Shown: in pieces, positions 26,176-34,878 of the stretch | Position numbering within the stretch: position 1 is the stretch's first letter | Layout: the number at the start of each line of letters is the position of its first letter | Assembly (NCBI GenBank): GCA_947473045.1 | Contig: CANJCO010000004.1 | Span: 62,001-126,000, forward strand | Source: Myxococcales bacterium | GTDB taxonomy: Bacteria > Myxococcota_A > Polyangia > Polyangiales > Polyangiaceae | Length of the DNA: 64,000 nucleotides | Reading direction: 5' to 3' | Program-made: the position numbers and the translations under genes | Notes under the pieces: model-generated | Databases searched by the model: none | Told to the model about the DNA's origin: nothing | The model's input: the letters and a program-made list of their open reading frames with translations, nothing else

Positions 26176-26810
26176 CCCTTGCGGCGCTCGTCGTCGCAAT
26201 AAGTGTATCATGCACAGAAGCCGGCGAACGGTCGCCTGCGCCGTCGTCGCGTAGCGAGCAGATCGTGACGTCGGCGACGGCCGCGGCCACGACGGCGCCT
26301 TCCGCCCACGTGGCGCCGCCCGCGCCCTCTGCGCCGCGCACGCTGTGCTCGCCGCTCGCAGGCCGCACGCTCGCCAAAATCGCGCCCACGCGCGTCGACG
26401 CGCAGGGCAACAAGAGCGACGGCCGCATCGATTTAAGGGCGGCCAGGTTTACGTGGGTCGACTTCTTCGCGAGCTGGTGCGGGCCCTGCAAAGAGGAGCT
26501 GCCGAGGCTGGAGTCATTCGCGGCGCGCCTGTCGAAAGACGGCGTCGATGTTCAGCTCGTGCACGTGTCGCTCGACGATGACTTGCGTCAGCTCACTGCG
26601 TTTTTTGGCAAGGACACGCGCATCAAGTCGTCGCTGTGGCTCCCCGATGGACCTGCGCGCGAGGGGTTTCTCGCGAGCCTGAAGATGAAGGCAGCGCCCG
26701 CGCTCCCCGAGCACGCGATCGTGTCACAAGATGGCAGCGCGAAGTGTTTCGTGGACGGCGCGTTCACCGACGCCGACTACCCGCAGCTGCTCGAAGCGCT
26801 GCGCCGATAG
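26154..26810 (+). CDS. TlpA/ResA-type thioredoxin lipoprotein
   Basis: A 218-residue exported thiol-disulfide protein. The N-terminus MGRLQALALAALVVAI has a lipobox-like SVSC (Cys20), followed by an Ala/Pro/Ser-rich linker to about residue 60. The thioredoxin fold begins about residue 75 with WVDFFASWCGPCKEELP, active-site Cys109 and Cys112. It probably reduces or oxidises periplasmic cysteines, for example in cytochrome maturation or peroxide reduction. It overlaps the preceding OmpA-like gene by 22 bp, making a three-gene coupled unit. The gene ends 4 bp before the convergent FHA gene. Confidence 0.88.
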   Translation: MGRLQALALAALVVAISVSCTEAGERSPAPSSRSEQIVTSATAAATTAPSAHVAPPAPSAPRTLCSPLAGRTLAKIAPTRVDAQGNKSDGRIDLRAARFTWVDFFASWCGPCKEELPRLESFAARLSKDGVDVQLVHVSLDDDLRQLTAFFGKDTRIKSSLWLPDGPAREGFLASLKMKAAPALPEHAIVSQDGSAKCFVDGAFTDADYPQLLEALRR

Positions 26811-26814
26811 CGCT

Positions 26815-28305
26815 TCACAGGCGGCTGCTGGGCGAAAGATCGAACGCGAGGCGCGTGCGGCCGACGGCGATCTGATCCCCGTCCTCGATCACCTGCTCGG
26901 ACTTAAGCCGCACGAACACGCCCGTGCGCGACTGCATGTCGGTGAGCACGATGGACCCTGCCTGCTCTTCGACGAGGCAGTGCTGCTCGCTCACGAGCGG
27001 GTCGTCGGCGAAGACGAGATCGCCCACAACCGAGCCGATCGTCAGCGTCGTGCCGCGCGCAACGACGCACGCGCCAGGCGCGCCGCCTTCAAAGATTTGC
27101 ACCACCCGGAACGCCGAGGCCCACTTGGGCGACGAATAGAAATACGTTGGATCCGGATCGGGGCCGTCGTCGGCATCGGGGTTGCGCTCGATGCGAAGCA
27201 GCTGATCGCCTACGAGGAATTCGTCGCCGGGCTCGAGCTCGACCGGCGTTCGGACGCGCCAAAATACGCCGTTTCCGCCCTCGATATCGTTCAGCCACAG
27301 CGCGTTGTCGACCCAGCGAACCGTGGCCTCGCTCGGATGGCAAAACTTGTCGCCGCGAAGGGTGATGCCGCCGGACGCGCCGATGATGACCTCGTCGCCC
27401 TTGGGCTCGTAGCTCTGCGGCCCGCCCGAGAGGCTGCGAAGCACGTCGACGCGGAAGCGCGGTTTTGCAGGGCGCACGAGGGCCACGGCCTCGGGCTCGG
27501 CGGGGCGCACGAGGTCGATGGGATGCGGGTAGGACGAGATGCGCTGCGTGGCCGGCGCTTCGTCGGGATCGAACGCTGGAGCAGGCGTCTGGGGCGGTTC
27601 GGCGACGGGCGGAAGGAGCGGCTGCGTGATCGGCGGCGCGGGCAGCGCGGCGTCGGCCTTCTTGCCGAGTCGTTTGAGCTCGACGTTGGGGGCGCCCTCA
27701 AGCAGCTGCATCCCCCCGATCGCCTCGCCGGCGATGATCGCGTCGAACTTGCCGTCGCGCAGCGCGACGATCATCTCCATTTGCTGCCCCTTCATGAGGG
27801 TCTTGACCTGCAGACCCACGTCGGGGCGCGAGACGAGCTCGGCGTAGGAGCGCTTGTGGCTCTTGATGATGCGCCCACCATCGGCGAACAGGTGCGTGAT
27901 GATGTGCGGCTTGCTGAGGCCGGAGTCTTCGGTCTGAATGTGAAATACGTGATTGTTGTATTTTACATTGTTATTGAACCCAACCTGCGCGCGGTTGAAG
28001 CTCGGCTGGTTGATCTCGCGCACGAGGCGCGCGATTTCGTCTGCGCTCCACCGCGCGATCGCGGCGTCGAGCTCAGGGCGGCTGCCGGTCAGACCTTCCA
28101 TGTGCGCGAACGCATGGCGCGCCACCGGGGCGGAGGCGTCGAGGCGCAACGCTTCGGCGAGAAGTTGCTGGCCTTCGGCGTCGTTCGCTCCCGCAGCGGC
28201 GAGCGCGGAGAGCATGGCGACGGCCTCGGGAGTGCGCCCTTTGTCGACGAGCCACTTGGCGACTTTGGTGGCGGAAGCGCGTGCTTGGCTGTTGGCCTGG
28301 GTCAT
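26815..28305 (-). CDS. FHA-domain protein with a conserved middle domain of unknown function
   Basis: A 496-residue cytoplasmic protein. Residues ~1-75 look TPR-like. Residues ~95-200 form a compact conserved-looking domain (VGFNNNVKYNNHVFHIQTED, ITHLFADGGRI) that I do not recognise by name but that recurs in Myxococcota proteins. A Pro-rich linker follows. Two FHA-like modules close the protein: ~300-385 (GASGGITLRGD, DIEGGNGVFW) and ~400-490 (IGSVVGDLVFADDPLVSEQH, SRTGVFVR), the second closest to the phosphothreonine-binding consensus. It may read phosphorylation by the kinases in this region. The ATG at 28305 gives a standard-looking N-terminus; surrounding genes do not overlap. Confidence 0.85.
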   Translation of the reverse strand: MTQANSQARASATKVAKWLVDKGRTPEAVAMLSALAAAGANDAEGQQLLAEALRLDASAPVARHAFAHMEGLTGSRPELDAAIARWSADEIARLVREINQPSFNRAQVGFNNNVKYNNHVFHIQTEDSGLSKPHIITHLFADGGRIIKSHKRSYAELVSRPDVGLQVKTLMKGQQMEMIVALRDGKFDAIIAGEAIGGMQLLEGAPNVELKRLGKKADAALPAPPITQPLLPPVAEPPQTPAPAFDPDEAPATQRISSYPHPIDLVRPAEPEAVALVRPAKPRFRVDVLRSLSGGPQSYEPKGDEVIIGASGGITLRGDKFCHPSEATVRWVDNALWLNDIEGGNGVFWRVRTPVELEPGDEFLVGDQLLRIERNPDADDGPDPDPTYFYSSPKWASAFRVVQIFEGGAPGACVVARGTTLTIGSVVGDLVFADDPLVSEQHCLVEEQAGSIVLTDMQSRTGVFVRLKSEQVIEDGDQIAVGRTRLAFDLSPSSRL

Positions 28306-28348
28306 CGGTACCTGAAAGCTTCACACCAGTATCTGCCCTTGTTGCGCG

Positions 28349-28990
28349 CTAGTAAACGAGCACGCTTTCGGCACGCACCGGCAGCAGGCGCTCGCGGCCT
28401 CGGAGAAAGCCGAGCTCGACCGCGAACGCGAAAGCGATGACGTGACCGCCCTGGTTGCGCACGAGCTCGGCGGCAGCTTTCGCGGTGCCGCCAGTCGCGA
28501 GCAGGTCGTCGACGACGATGACGCGAGAGTCTTCGACGATGGAGTCCTGGTGCATTTGCAGCTCGGCCGTCGAGTACTCGGTGTCGTAGCGAACGCTGTC
28601 GACGGCGGCGGGAAGCTTGCCCGGCTTTCGCGCAGGCACGAAGCTGGCGTTGAGGCGGGCGGCAAGCGCACCACCAAAAATGAAGCCTCGCGCTTCGATG
28701 CCCACGACGGCGTCGATGTGCTCGCCGATGAAACGCTCCGCCAGCGAGTCGAGCACGATGTGGAACGCGCGCGGGTTGGCCAGCAGCGGCGTGATGTCCT
28801 TGAAGACGATCCCGGCCTTGGGAAAATCGGGGATGTCGCGGATGTGCGCGCTGGCGAAGGCGAGCTGGTCGGTGTGCGGCAGTCTCGCGCGTGCGGCCTT
28901 GGCGGGCGAAGGTTCGCGGGCTTGAACGCTCGGGGCCTCGGCAGAGCGGGGGGCGGCTAGGGGGGCACGAGCGGTGGTTTTTTTAGGCAT
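28349..28990 (-). CDS. apt: Adenine phosphoribosyltransferase with N-terminal extension
   Basis: Salvages adenine to AMP using PRPP, cytoplasmic. The catalytic part begins around residue 42 (FASAHIRDIPDFPKAGIVFK) and includes the PRPP loop VIVVDDLLATGGTAKAA and GIEARGFIFGGALA. At 213 residues it is ~35 longer than typical Apt because of an Ala/Pro/Lys-rich N-terminal tail. The tail may be a wrong start, but no other ATG or GTG with better context precedes the conserved part closely. It follows surE on the same strand, 28 bp apart, so the two may be co-transcribed. Confidence 0.93.
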   Translation of the reverse strand: MPKKTTARAPLAAPRSAEAPSVQAREPSPAKAARARLPHTDQLAFASAHIRDIPDFPKAGIVFKDITPLLANPRAFHIVLDSLAERFIGEHIDAVVGIEARGFIFGGALAARLNASFVPARKPGKLPAAVDSVRYDTEYSTAELQMHQDSIVEDSRVIVVDDLLATGGTAKAAAELVRNQGGHVIAFAFAVELGFLRGRERLLPVRAESVLVY

Positions 28991-29018
28991 GGAGGATATC
29001 GAAGCGCGCGAGGCTACA

Positions 29019-29774
29019 TCATTTGGCGGCGAGGAGCGCCGCGAGGCCGGTCAGCTGATCGCCCGCTGACAAATCGAGCATGAGGGGCGTGACCGAGACG
29101 AGCCCGCGGTCGTAGGCGTCGGTGTCGCTTCCGGGGTCTGGATCGTGGCGTACGCCCGGACCGCCGAGCCAGATGTAGTCGCGGCCGCGCGGGTCCTTTC
29201 GAAAGTCGAGCACCTCGTCGTAGATGCGGGCTCCGGTGCGTGTGGCGGTGAAGCCTCCGCTCCACTCGCGGGGGAAATTCACGTTGAGCAGCGTCGCGCG
29301 CGCGCCGGCGGACTGAAGCGTCAACACGCGCTGCGCCAGCTCGGCCACCTTCGCGGCGACCGCGTCGAAGTCGGCCTTGATGTGTGCGCTCGTTGCGATC
29401 GCGGAGATGCCGCGCAGGGCGCCTTCGCGCGCTGCCGCGACCGTGCCGGAATAGAAGACGTCCTGTCCGAGGTTGAGTCCGTGATTGATTCCCGACACCA
29501 CCAGATCGGGACGCCGCGGCAGGATTCGTCCTTCAGAGTGGAGTGCAACATACACGCAATCGGCGGGGGTCCCGTCGACAGCGAACACGCCGTCGCCCAC
29601 GTCACGAATGCGCAGCGGCTTGTGCAGCGACAGCGCGTGACTCGCCGCGGACTGCTCCGCCTCGGGGGCAGACACGATGACGTCCCCGACCTCGCGCAGC
29701 GCAGCACGCAGAGCGTGAATGCCGCGGCTGAAGTGGCCGTCGTCGTTGGAAACGAGAATGAGGGGCCTGTTCAC
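29019..29774 (-). CDS. surE: 5'/3'-nucleotidase SurE
   Basis: Metal-dependent nucleoside monophosphate phosphatase/exopolyphosphatase, a stationary-phase survival protein. The 251-residue length is typical. The metal site is visible as VSNDDGHFSRGI (Asp-Asp), the Ser/Asn region SGINHGLNLGQDV, and the family phrase SGTVAAAREG. ALSLHKPLRI and GTPADCV are also family marks. It begins with GTG at 29774. It sits upstream of apt in the same direction; both act in nucleotide salvage, which supports a small operon. Confidence 0.95.
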   Translation of the reverse strand: MNRPLILVSNDDGHFSRGIHALRAALREVGDVIVSAPEAEQSAASHALSLHKPLRIRDVGDGVFAVDGTPADCVYVALHSEGRILPRRPDLVVSGINHGLNLGQDVFYSGTVAAAREGALRGISAIATSAHIKADFDAVAAKVAELAQRVLTLQSAGARATLLNVNFPREWSGGFTATRTGARIYDEVLDFRKDPRGRDYIWLGGPGVRHDPDPGSDTDAYDRGLVSVTPLMLDLSAGDQLTGLAALLAAK

Positions 29775-29825
29775 TCCGACGCTCTTTAGCAGCGGCGACG
29801 TCGCTCGTACACGGGGCGCAAACGC

Positions 29826-31778
29826 TCAGCGCGCCCTCGCGCCCCAGCCGCGCGCGTCGGTGTCGGCGCGCTCGCGATGGCGACGACCACTGTCGACCCA
29901 GCGCTCGCCCGCGGCGTAAGCGGCCACCTGGGGCGTCAGCATCTCGACCCACGCGACCGCCTGCCCGCCGCGCGCCTGAGCGAGCACCATCGACGCGAGA
30001 CCGAGCGCGTCTTGCGTGTTTCCGGCGGCTGCGAGCGCGGCCGCGAGCGTGACCGCGCGCGAGATCCCGGGCTTCTTCCCGGCGTCGAGCGCGATCGCGT
30101 GCTGAGCTTCGCCGAGCGCCCGGCGCCCGTCGACGACGGCCGGATCACGCGCGGTGGCGAGCACCCATGCAAGGCGCTCGGAGAGGTCGCCCGAAGTCGG
30201 CATCGCAGCCGTGGCGCGCTCCGCAGAGGCGAGCGCGGCGGCATCCTGACCGATCGACAGCAGGAACGTAACCTCGTTGACGCGCGCAGCGATGTCTCGC
30301 GGATGCTGAGCGATCGCGAGCGACAGATGCGACCGCGCGAGCGCGTCCCAGCCGAGCTCCGCGGCGATGGCTCCCATGTTCGAGTGGACGTCGGCGAGCG
30401 GCTCGAGCGCCAGCGAGCGTTCGTAGTGCGAGAAGGCCTCAGCCTTGTTGCCGGCGAGCAGCAACCTCGCCGCGAGATTGCGGTGCAGGCGCGAGTTTCC
30501 GGGGCGCACGGAGACGTCGTGTCGAAAGAGGCTCTCGGCGGTGGTGAAGTCGACGTTGCGTTTGACCGTCAGCGCGCCGAGCGCCAACGTCACCGCCGCC
30601 GCGAGCGCGAACGTCGTGCGCGGGCCGCCGCCCAGTCGAGCCAGCGCGCGGGCCGCTGCCACCACCGCGAGCGCCACGAGGCCTGCGAGCGGCAGGTACA
30701 TTCTGCGCTCGGCGACGAGCTCGTGCGCGAGCGGGATGAGCGTGGACGTGGGCGCGAGGACTGCGAAGAAGACGAGGCCTGCCCAGCCCGCGCGCGGCGC
30801 CTTGAAGAAGGCCCACGCGGTTGTCGCAACGAGGGCGATGACGACGAGCGCGAAGGGAATTTGCGGGGCGAACCGGGGCGCGACGGGCCAGTCGAAATAG
30901 TCGACGCTGAGCCGCAGCGGGGCCACAGCGAGCCTGAGGTAGTAGACGATGACCTCCCACTCCGAGTTGAGGTAGTCGAGCCGCGAAATTCCGGTCTGCG
31001 TTCCCTGACTCGCCGAGCCCGGGCCGCGTGAATACACGACCGCGGCGAGCCCGAACGCCGCCGCCGCGAGACCCGCGGCCCACGCATATCGCCGCCGTTT
31101 GCTGCGAGCGTCACCCGGAGGCGAAAACGCAAATTCGTACGTCGCGATGAGCACCGGCGTAACGATCGCTACCTCCTTGCTGACGATCGCCGCGCACGCC
31201 GCGAGCACTGCGAGCGCGTACCACTTCGTCGGGCGCGCCGAGGTCGACGACCGCTGCCACGCGCTGAGCGTCGCCAGCATGAAGCCCGCTGCGAGCGACT
31301 CGTAGCGGTGCACCGCATAGGTCACCGCCGAGGTGTGGAGCGGATGAGCTGCCCAGATCGCGGCGCACGCCAGCGCGATCGCAGAGCGCCCCAGCGGCGA
31401 TTTTTCCGAGCCTTGGCGCTTGAGGGCTTCGCGAATGACCGACCAGAGCAGCGCGGCGTTCGCCGCATGAATCGCGATATTGACCAGGCGATACGACCAC
31501 GGCTCTGCGCCGGTCCACGCCCAGTTGAGCGCAAACGAGAGCGTCACGAGCGGGCGCCGGGTCGCGACCGCCCAGTCGGCGGGGATCAGGTGGTGTACGG
31601 CGTCGGCGAAGATGATGTCGTTCTCGTCGTCGAACGCGAACTCGAAAGGCAGGGTGAAGAGCCACAGCGCCAGCACCAGCACGACGGGCACGAGCCATCC
31701 GTGGCGCGCGAGGGCGCGGGTCCACGCCGGCACCTTCGTTAGCGGCAGCGGAGAATGCGAGGTCGCGGGCGGCAGCAT
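29826..31778 (-). CDS. TPR membrane protein, TMTC/GT-C-like glycosyltransferase, copy A
   Basis: A 650-residue polytopic protein with about 10-12 hydrophobic segments and a TPR-like C-terminus (about 440-650; repeats around GNSRLHRNLAARLLLAGNKA). The first periplasmic loop has FDDENDI, the acidic motif expected of GT-C enzymes using polyprenyl-phosphate sugars. The phrase HPLHTSAVTYAVHRYESLA resembles the conserved loop of the TMTC/DUF1736 group, some members of which are protein O-mannosyltransferases. It is therefore a plausible membrane glycosyltransferase for protein or lipid. The ATG at 31778 is chosen; further upstream the frame enters intergenic sequence. A paralogue lies at 40243-42150, on the other side of the sugar genes. 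Confidence 0.75.
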   Translation of the reverse strand: MLPPATSHSPLPLTKVPAWTRALARHGWLVPVVLVLALWLFTLPFEFAFDDENDIIFADAVHHLIPADWAVATRRPLVTLSFALNWAWTGAEPWSYRLVNIAIHAANAALLWSVIREALKRQGSEKSPLGRSAIALACAAIWAAHPLHTSAVTYAVHRYESLAAGFMLATLSAWQRSSTSARPTKWYALAVLAACAAIVSKEVAIVTPVLIATYEFAFSPPGDARSKRRRYAWAAGLAAAAFGLAAVVYSRGPGSASQGTQTGISRLDYLNSEWEVIVYYLRLAVAPLRLSVDYFDWPVAPRFAPQIPFALVVIALVATTAWAFFKAPRAGWAGLVFFAVLAPTSTLIPLAHELVAERRMYLPLAGLVALAVVAAARALARLGGGPRTTFALAAAVTLALGALTVKRNVDFTTAESLFRHDVSVRPGNSRLHRNLAARLLLAGNKAEAFSHYERSLALEPLADVHSNMGAIAAELGWDALARSHLSLAIAQHPRDIAARVNEVTFLLSIGQDAAALASAERATAAMPTSGDLSERLAWVLATARDPAVVDGRRALGEAQHAIALDAGKKPGISRAVTLAAALAAAGNTQDALGLASMVLAQARGGQAVAWVEMLTPQVAAYAAGERWVDSGRRHRERADTDARGWGARAR

Positions 31779-31876
31779 GTCGCCCCCATGCGTAACGGAG
31801 TTTTTGCCTCGCGGCCATCGCCCGATTTCTTGCGGCAGGCCGGCGCGAAAGAGGCGCGCGCGGGTGACACAAGCGC

Positions 31877-31906
31877 TTGGTGGGCCGCGATCGCAAGTGC
31901 TAGTTT
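31877..31906 (+). promoter_or_regulatory. Candidate promoter of rfbF
   Basis: TTGGTG (31877-31882) and TAGTTT (31901-31906) are spaced 18 bp and lie ~50 bp before the rfbF start, in the 177-bp gap to the divergent TMTC-like gene. The match is weak. Confidence 0.28.
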
Positions 31907-31955
31907 GAATCGGGAGCGCGCGTGCCTTTCGGTCCGTTACGCGGGAGAGCCATTT

Positions 31956-32744
31956 TTGAAAGTCCTGATTCTCTGCGGCGGCATGGGCACACGACTGCGT
32001 GAACACACCGAGACGAGGCCCAAGCCGATGGTCGAGGTGGGGGGCATTCCGATCGTCGTTCACATCATGCGCATGTACGCGGCGGCGGGCTTCGACGAGT
32101 TCGTGCTTTGCCTCGGCTACAAGGCGGCGTTCATCAAAGACTACTTTCTCAACTACGAAGCCATGAGTCGCGACTTCACCGTTGAGCTCGGCAAGCCCGG
32201 GGCCGTGAGCTTTCACGGTTCAAGCGACGGCCGTCCGTCGTGGAAGGTGACGCTCGCGGACACCGGAGAGTCGACGTTGACCGGCGGGCGAATTGCGCGC
32301 GCGCTGCGCTACGTGCCGGAAGGCGAGATGTTCGCAGTGACGTACGGCGACGGGGTGGCCGATGTCGACCTCCGCGCGGTCGCCGAATTTCACCGCGAGC
32401 ACGGACTCGCGGCGACGGTGACCGGGGTGCGGCCTCCGAGCCGCTTTGGCGAAATCGAGCACGACGGCCCCCGCGTGACGCGGTTCAACGAAAAGCCGCA
32501 GGCGGGGCAGGGGCTTATCAACGGCGGCTTCTTCTTTTTCGCGCCGCGCTTTCGAGACTACCTGATCGATGACGTCCACTCCGCGCTCGAGCGCGAACCG
32601 CTCGAACGGTGCTCGGCAGACGGGCAGCTCGCGGTCTACGAGCACAGCGGCTTCTGGCAATGCGTCGATACGTTTCGCGACTGGGAGCGGCTCGAGTCGC
32701 TGTGGGCCGGCGGCCAGCCGCCGTGGGTGCGCGAGGCAGGCTGA
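31956..32744 (+). CDS. rfbF: Glucose-1-phosphate cytidylyltransferase
   Basis: Makes CDP-glucose from glucose-1-phosphate and CTP, the entry step to CDP-3,6-dideoxyhexoses. The 262-residue length fits RfbF/DdhA. Signatures: nucleotide-binding LILCGGMGTRLREHTETRPK, KPMVEVGGIPI, YGDGVADVD with the metal-binding Asp, and GGFFFF near the acceptor site. The start is TTG at 31956 with GGGAG 8 nt upstream; the frame remains open upstream but is not family-like. Only one base separates it from the convergent epimerase gene. With rfbG and rfbH ~3 kb away it completes three steps of the pathway. Confidence 0.95.
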   Translation: MKVLILCGGMGTRLREHTETRPKPMVEVGGIPIVVHIMRMYAAAGFDEFVLCLGYKAAFIKDYFLNYEAMSRDFTVELGKPGAVSFHGSSDGRPSWKVTLADTGESTLTGGRIARALRYVPEGEMFAVTYGDGVADVDLRAVAEFHREHGLAATVTGVRPPSRFGEIEHDGPRVTRFNEKPQAGQGLINGGFFFFAPRFRDYLIDDVHSALEREPLERCSADGQLAVYEHSGFWQCVDTFRDWERLESLWAGGQPPWVREAG

Positions 32745-32745
32745 T

Positions 32746-33789
32746 TTACAGGCCGCGGGCCCGGTGGAAGGCCGCGCTCCTGGCGATGGCCTCGGGCAGC
32801 GAGACGTTGGCGCGGAGGCCTAGCGATTGCGCGCGACTGGTGTTCGGAACGTACCGCCGTCGTGGTGCGCCCGGGTCGGCGGCGCGCGCGATGCTAACGG
32901 GCACGCCGAAGTGGTCGCCGACTGCCGCGGCAAGGTCGGCGATGGATACCGGCTCGTCCGATCCGACGTTGTAGGCGCCGCGCGCCTCGCCCCTTACGAG
33001 CAGCGTCAGGAGCCACTCGGCGAGATCCGTTCCGTAGAGATACGAGCGCACTGCGGCGCCGTCACCCGCGACCGAGATCGGGCGACCGGCGAGTCCGTCG
33101 CGGAGAAAATTGCCGAAGGCGAAGTGTGCGTCGAGAGGCAGGTGCGGGCCCGCGAAGGCGAAGCAACGCGCGAGCACGGGGGGCGGCCCGCCGCCCTCGG
33201 CCGCGTCGAGGCAGAGCCGCTCCGCCGCCCGCTTGCCGAGCCCGTACGTCGACTCGATCCGCGACGGATCGGGCTGCCCCGCGAAGTGCTCCGGCACACG
33301 CGCGAGGTCGCTTGGCTGATCGCCATAAACTGCGCCGGAGCTCACGTACAGCAGCTGCTGGGGTTTCGCGCGCATCGCGTGCTCGAGCACGTGCGCGGTG
33401 CCTGCAGTGATGACGTCGGCGAGCTCGGCTGCGGCGGCGGGGCCCGCGGCGTTTACCGTCGAGGTAGCCCCGTGCACGAAGTGGCTGAAGGCGCCTTCGG
33501 GGGCAACGTAGTCACGAGCGTCGCCGCGGCAAAACTGCAGCCACCGCGCGTTTTCGAGCGAGGGCGCCGTGGCCAGAAAGCGCTCGGGAGCCCTCGAAAG
33601 CGCGACGACCTCGATTCCCGCCCCCTGCTCGAGGTTGGCGGCCTCGAGCGCCGCGAGCAGCCATCGTCCAAAAAAGCCGGTGCAACCGGTGACGAAGAGG
33701 CGCGCGCCGCGAAGCGCCTGAAATGTGTATTGTGCACGCGACAGGATGTCGGCCACATCGGCTGCGTCGATTAGCGGGCTGCCCGTCAT
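32746..33789 (-). CDS. NAD-dependent epimerase/reductase (sugar-nucleotide SDR)
   Basis: A 347-residue extended short-chain dehydrogenase. The cofactor motif VTGCTGFFGRWL, SSGAVYGD and the YGLGK catalytic Tyr-Lys pair are intact. Its place beside rfbF, rfbG and rfbH suggests it reduces the 4-keto group of a CDP-dideoxysugar (as CDP-abequose/paratose synthases do) or the product of the TPP enzyme (as YerF does). I cannot tell which from sequence; a 2-epimerase or UDP-sugar role is also possible. It is the second gene after the GT2 glycosyltransferase, with 6 bp between them, so they form an operon. Confidence 0.88.
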   Translation of the reverse strand: MTGSPLIDAADVADILSRAQYTFQALRGARLFVTGCTGFFGRWLLAALEAANLEQGAGIEVVALSRAPERFLATAPSLENARWLQFCRGDARDYVAPEGAFSHFVHGATSTVNAAGPAAAAELADVITAGTAHVLEHAMRAKPQQLLYVSSGAVYGDQPSDLARVPEHFAGQPDPSRIESTYGLGKRAAERLCLDAAEGGGPPPVLARCFAFAGPHLPLDAHFAFGNFLRDGLAGRPISVAGDGAAVRSYLYGTDLAEWLLTLLVRGEARGAYNVGSDEPVSIADLAAAVGDHFGVPVSIARAADPGAPRRRYVPNTSRAQSLGLRANVSLPEAIARSAAFHRARGL

Positions 33790-33795
33790 GGGCGC

Positions 33796-34758
33796 TCAGG
33801 GCCTCGCAGACGGCTGAAAATTGATGCGCTCTTTTTCGACGACCATGGGACGCCGGAGCGTTTGTGTATGCACCGCGCCGATGTACTCACCCATCAGGCC
33901 CATGAAGAACAGCTGCACCGAGAACGTCAGAAAAAGCCCGATGAGCACGGGCGCCACGCCGATGGGAAAGCGATCCCAAAAAGCCAGCTTCGCGACGAGA
34001 TAGGCGACGGCAAGGGCGAGGCTCGCGGCCGACAGCAGGAAGCCTCCGAACGTCGCGAGGCGAAGCGGCACCTTTGAATGGGTCGTGAGGCCGAGCATGG
34101 CCATATCGAAGAGCGTATAGAAGTTGTTGCTCGTCTTTCCGTGTTTGCGGAGCGGCTGGAAATAGGCGACTCGCGCGATCGGATAGCCGATCTCTGCGAG
34201 CAGACCCCGCACGTACGGGTACTGCTCGTTCATGTTGCGCAGCAGCTCGATGACGACGCGGTCGTAGATCCCAAAACCGGTGGCGTCGGCCACCATCTCG
34301 ACGTCTGAGACGCGCGACAGCACGCGGTAGTAGAGGCGACGAAGCGGACGCATCGGCCAGCCCTCCTCGGTCTTTTCCTTGACGCCGAGGGCCACCTTGA
34401 AACCGGCCTCCCAGCGCTCGATAAACCGGGGAATCAGATCCGGGGGATCCTGCAGATCGGAGGCGAGGCAAACCACCGCATCGCCCTCGGCCTGCATCAC
34501 CGCGTGGTACGGCGAGCGAATGTGTCCGAAGTTTCGGACGTTGACGATGACCTTGACCCGCTGGTCCTCGGCTGCGAGCGCCCGGAGCTTCTCGACGGTG
34601 TCGTCCTTCGACGCGTTGTCGATGAAGATGTGCTCGTAACGATAAGCGGGCACGAGCGCGAGCGCGGCTTTCACCTGCTCGTAGAGCTCCCGAACGTTGC
34701 CTTCCTCATTGTAGCAGGGCGTCACTACGCTGATGAGCCGGCGATCGTCTTGGTCCAT
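33796..34758 (-). CDS. GT2 glycosyltransferase, polyprenyl-phosphate (GtrB/DPM-like)
   Basis: A 320-residue family 2 glycosyltransferase that probably moves a sugar onto undecaprenyl phosphate. The catalytic domain (1-230) shows SVVTPCYNEEGN, FIDNASKDDT, the metal-binding SDLQDPPDL and FYTLFDMAM. Two C-terminal membrane helices (about 233-257 and 268-292) match the GtrB/ArnC layout. Lipid-linked sugars of this type feed GT-C membrane enzymes such as the flanking TMTC-like proteins, which is an attractive but unproven link. A strong promoter lies just upstream and leaves a very short leader. Confidence 0.92.
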   Translation of the reverse strand: MDQDDRRLISVVTPCYNEEGNVRELYEQVKAALALVPAYRYEHIFIDNASKDDTVEKLRALAAEDQRVKVIVNVRNFGHIRSPYHAVMQAEGDAVVCLASDLQDPPDLIPRFIERWEAGFKVALGVKEKTEEGWPMRPLRRLYYRVLSRVSDVEMVADATGFGIYDRVVIELLRNMNEQYPYVRGLLAEIGYPIARVAYFQPLRKHGKTSNNFYTLFDMAMLGLTTHSKVPLRLATFGGFLLSAASLALAVAYLVAKLAFWDRFPIGVAPVLIGLFLTFSVQLFFMGLMGEYIGAVHTQTLRRPMVVEKERINFQPSARP

Positions 34759-34772
34759 GGGCGGAGGCGAGC

Positions 34773-34800
34773 ATTACACGACCCAGCGCGGCGATGTCAC
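34773..34800 (-). promoter_or_regulatory. Promoter of the GT2-epimerase operon
   Basis: On the minus strand GTGACA (34795-34800) and TGTAAT (34773-34778) are spaced 16 bp, each matching the sigma-70 consensus at five of six positions. Transcription would begin about 8 nt before the GT2 ATG, so the message is nearly leaderless. Confidence 0.55.
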
Positions 34801-34878
34801 GTGGCGGACGAGCGCAGAGCGCGCAGCGCGTAGACCGCGCGCGCCGAGTCGCGCTAACGTGGCGCCGAGAGACCGCGT

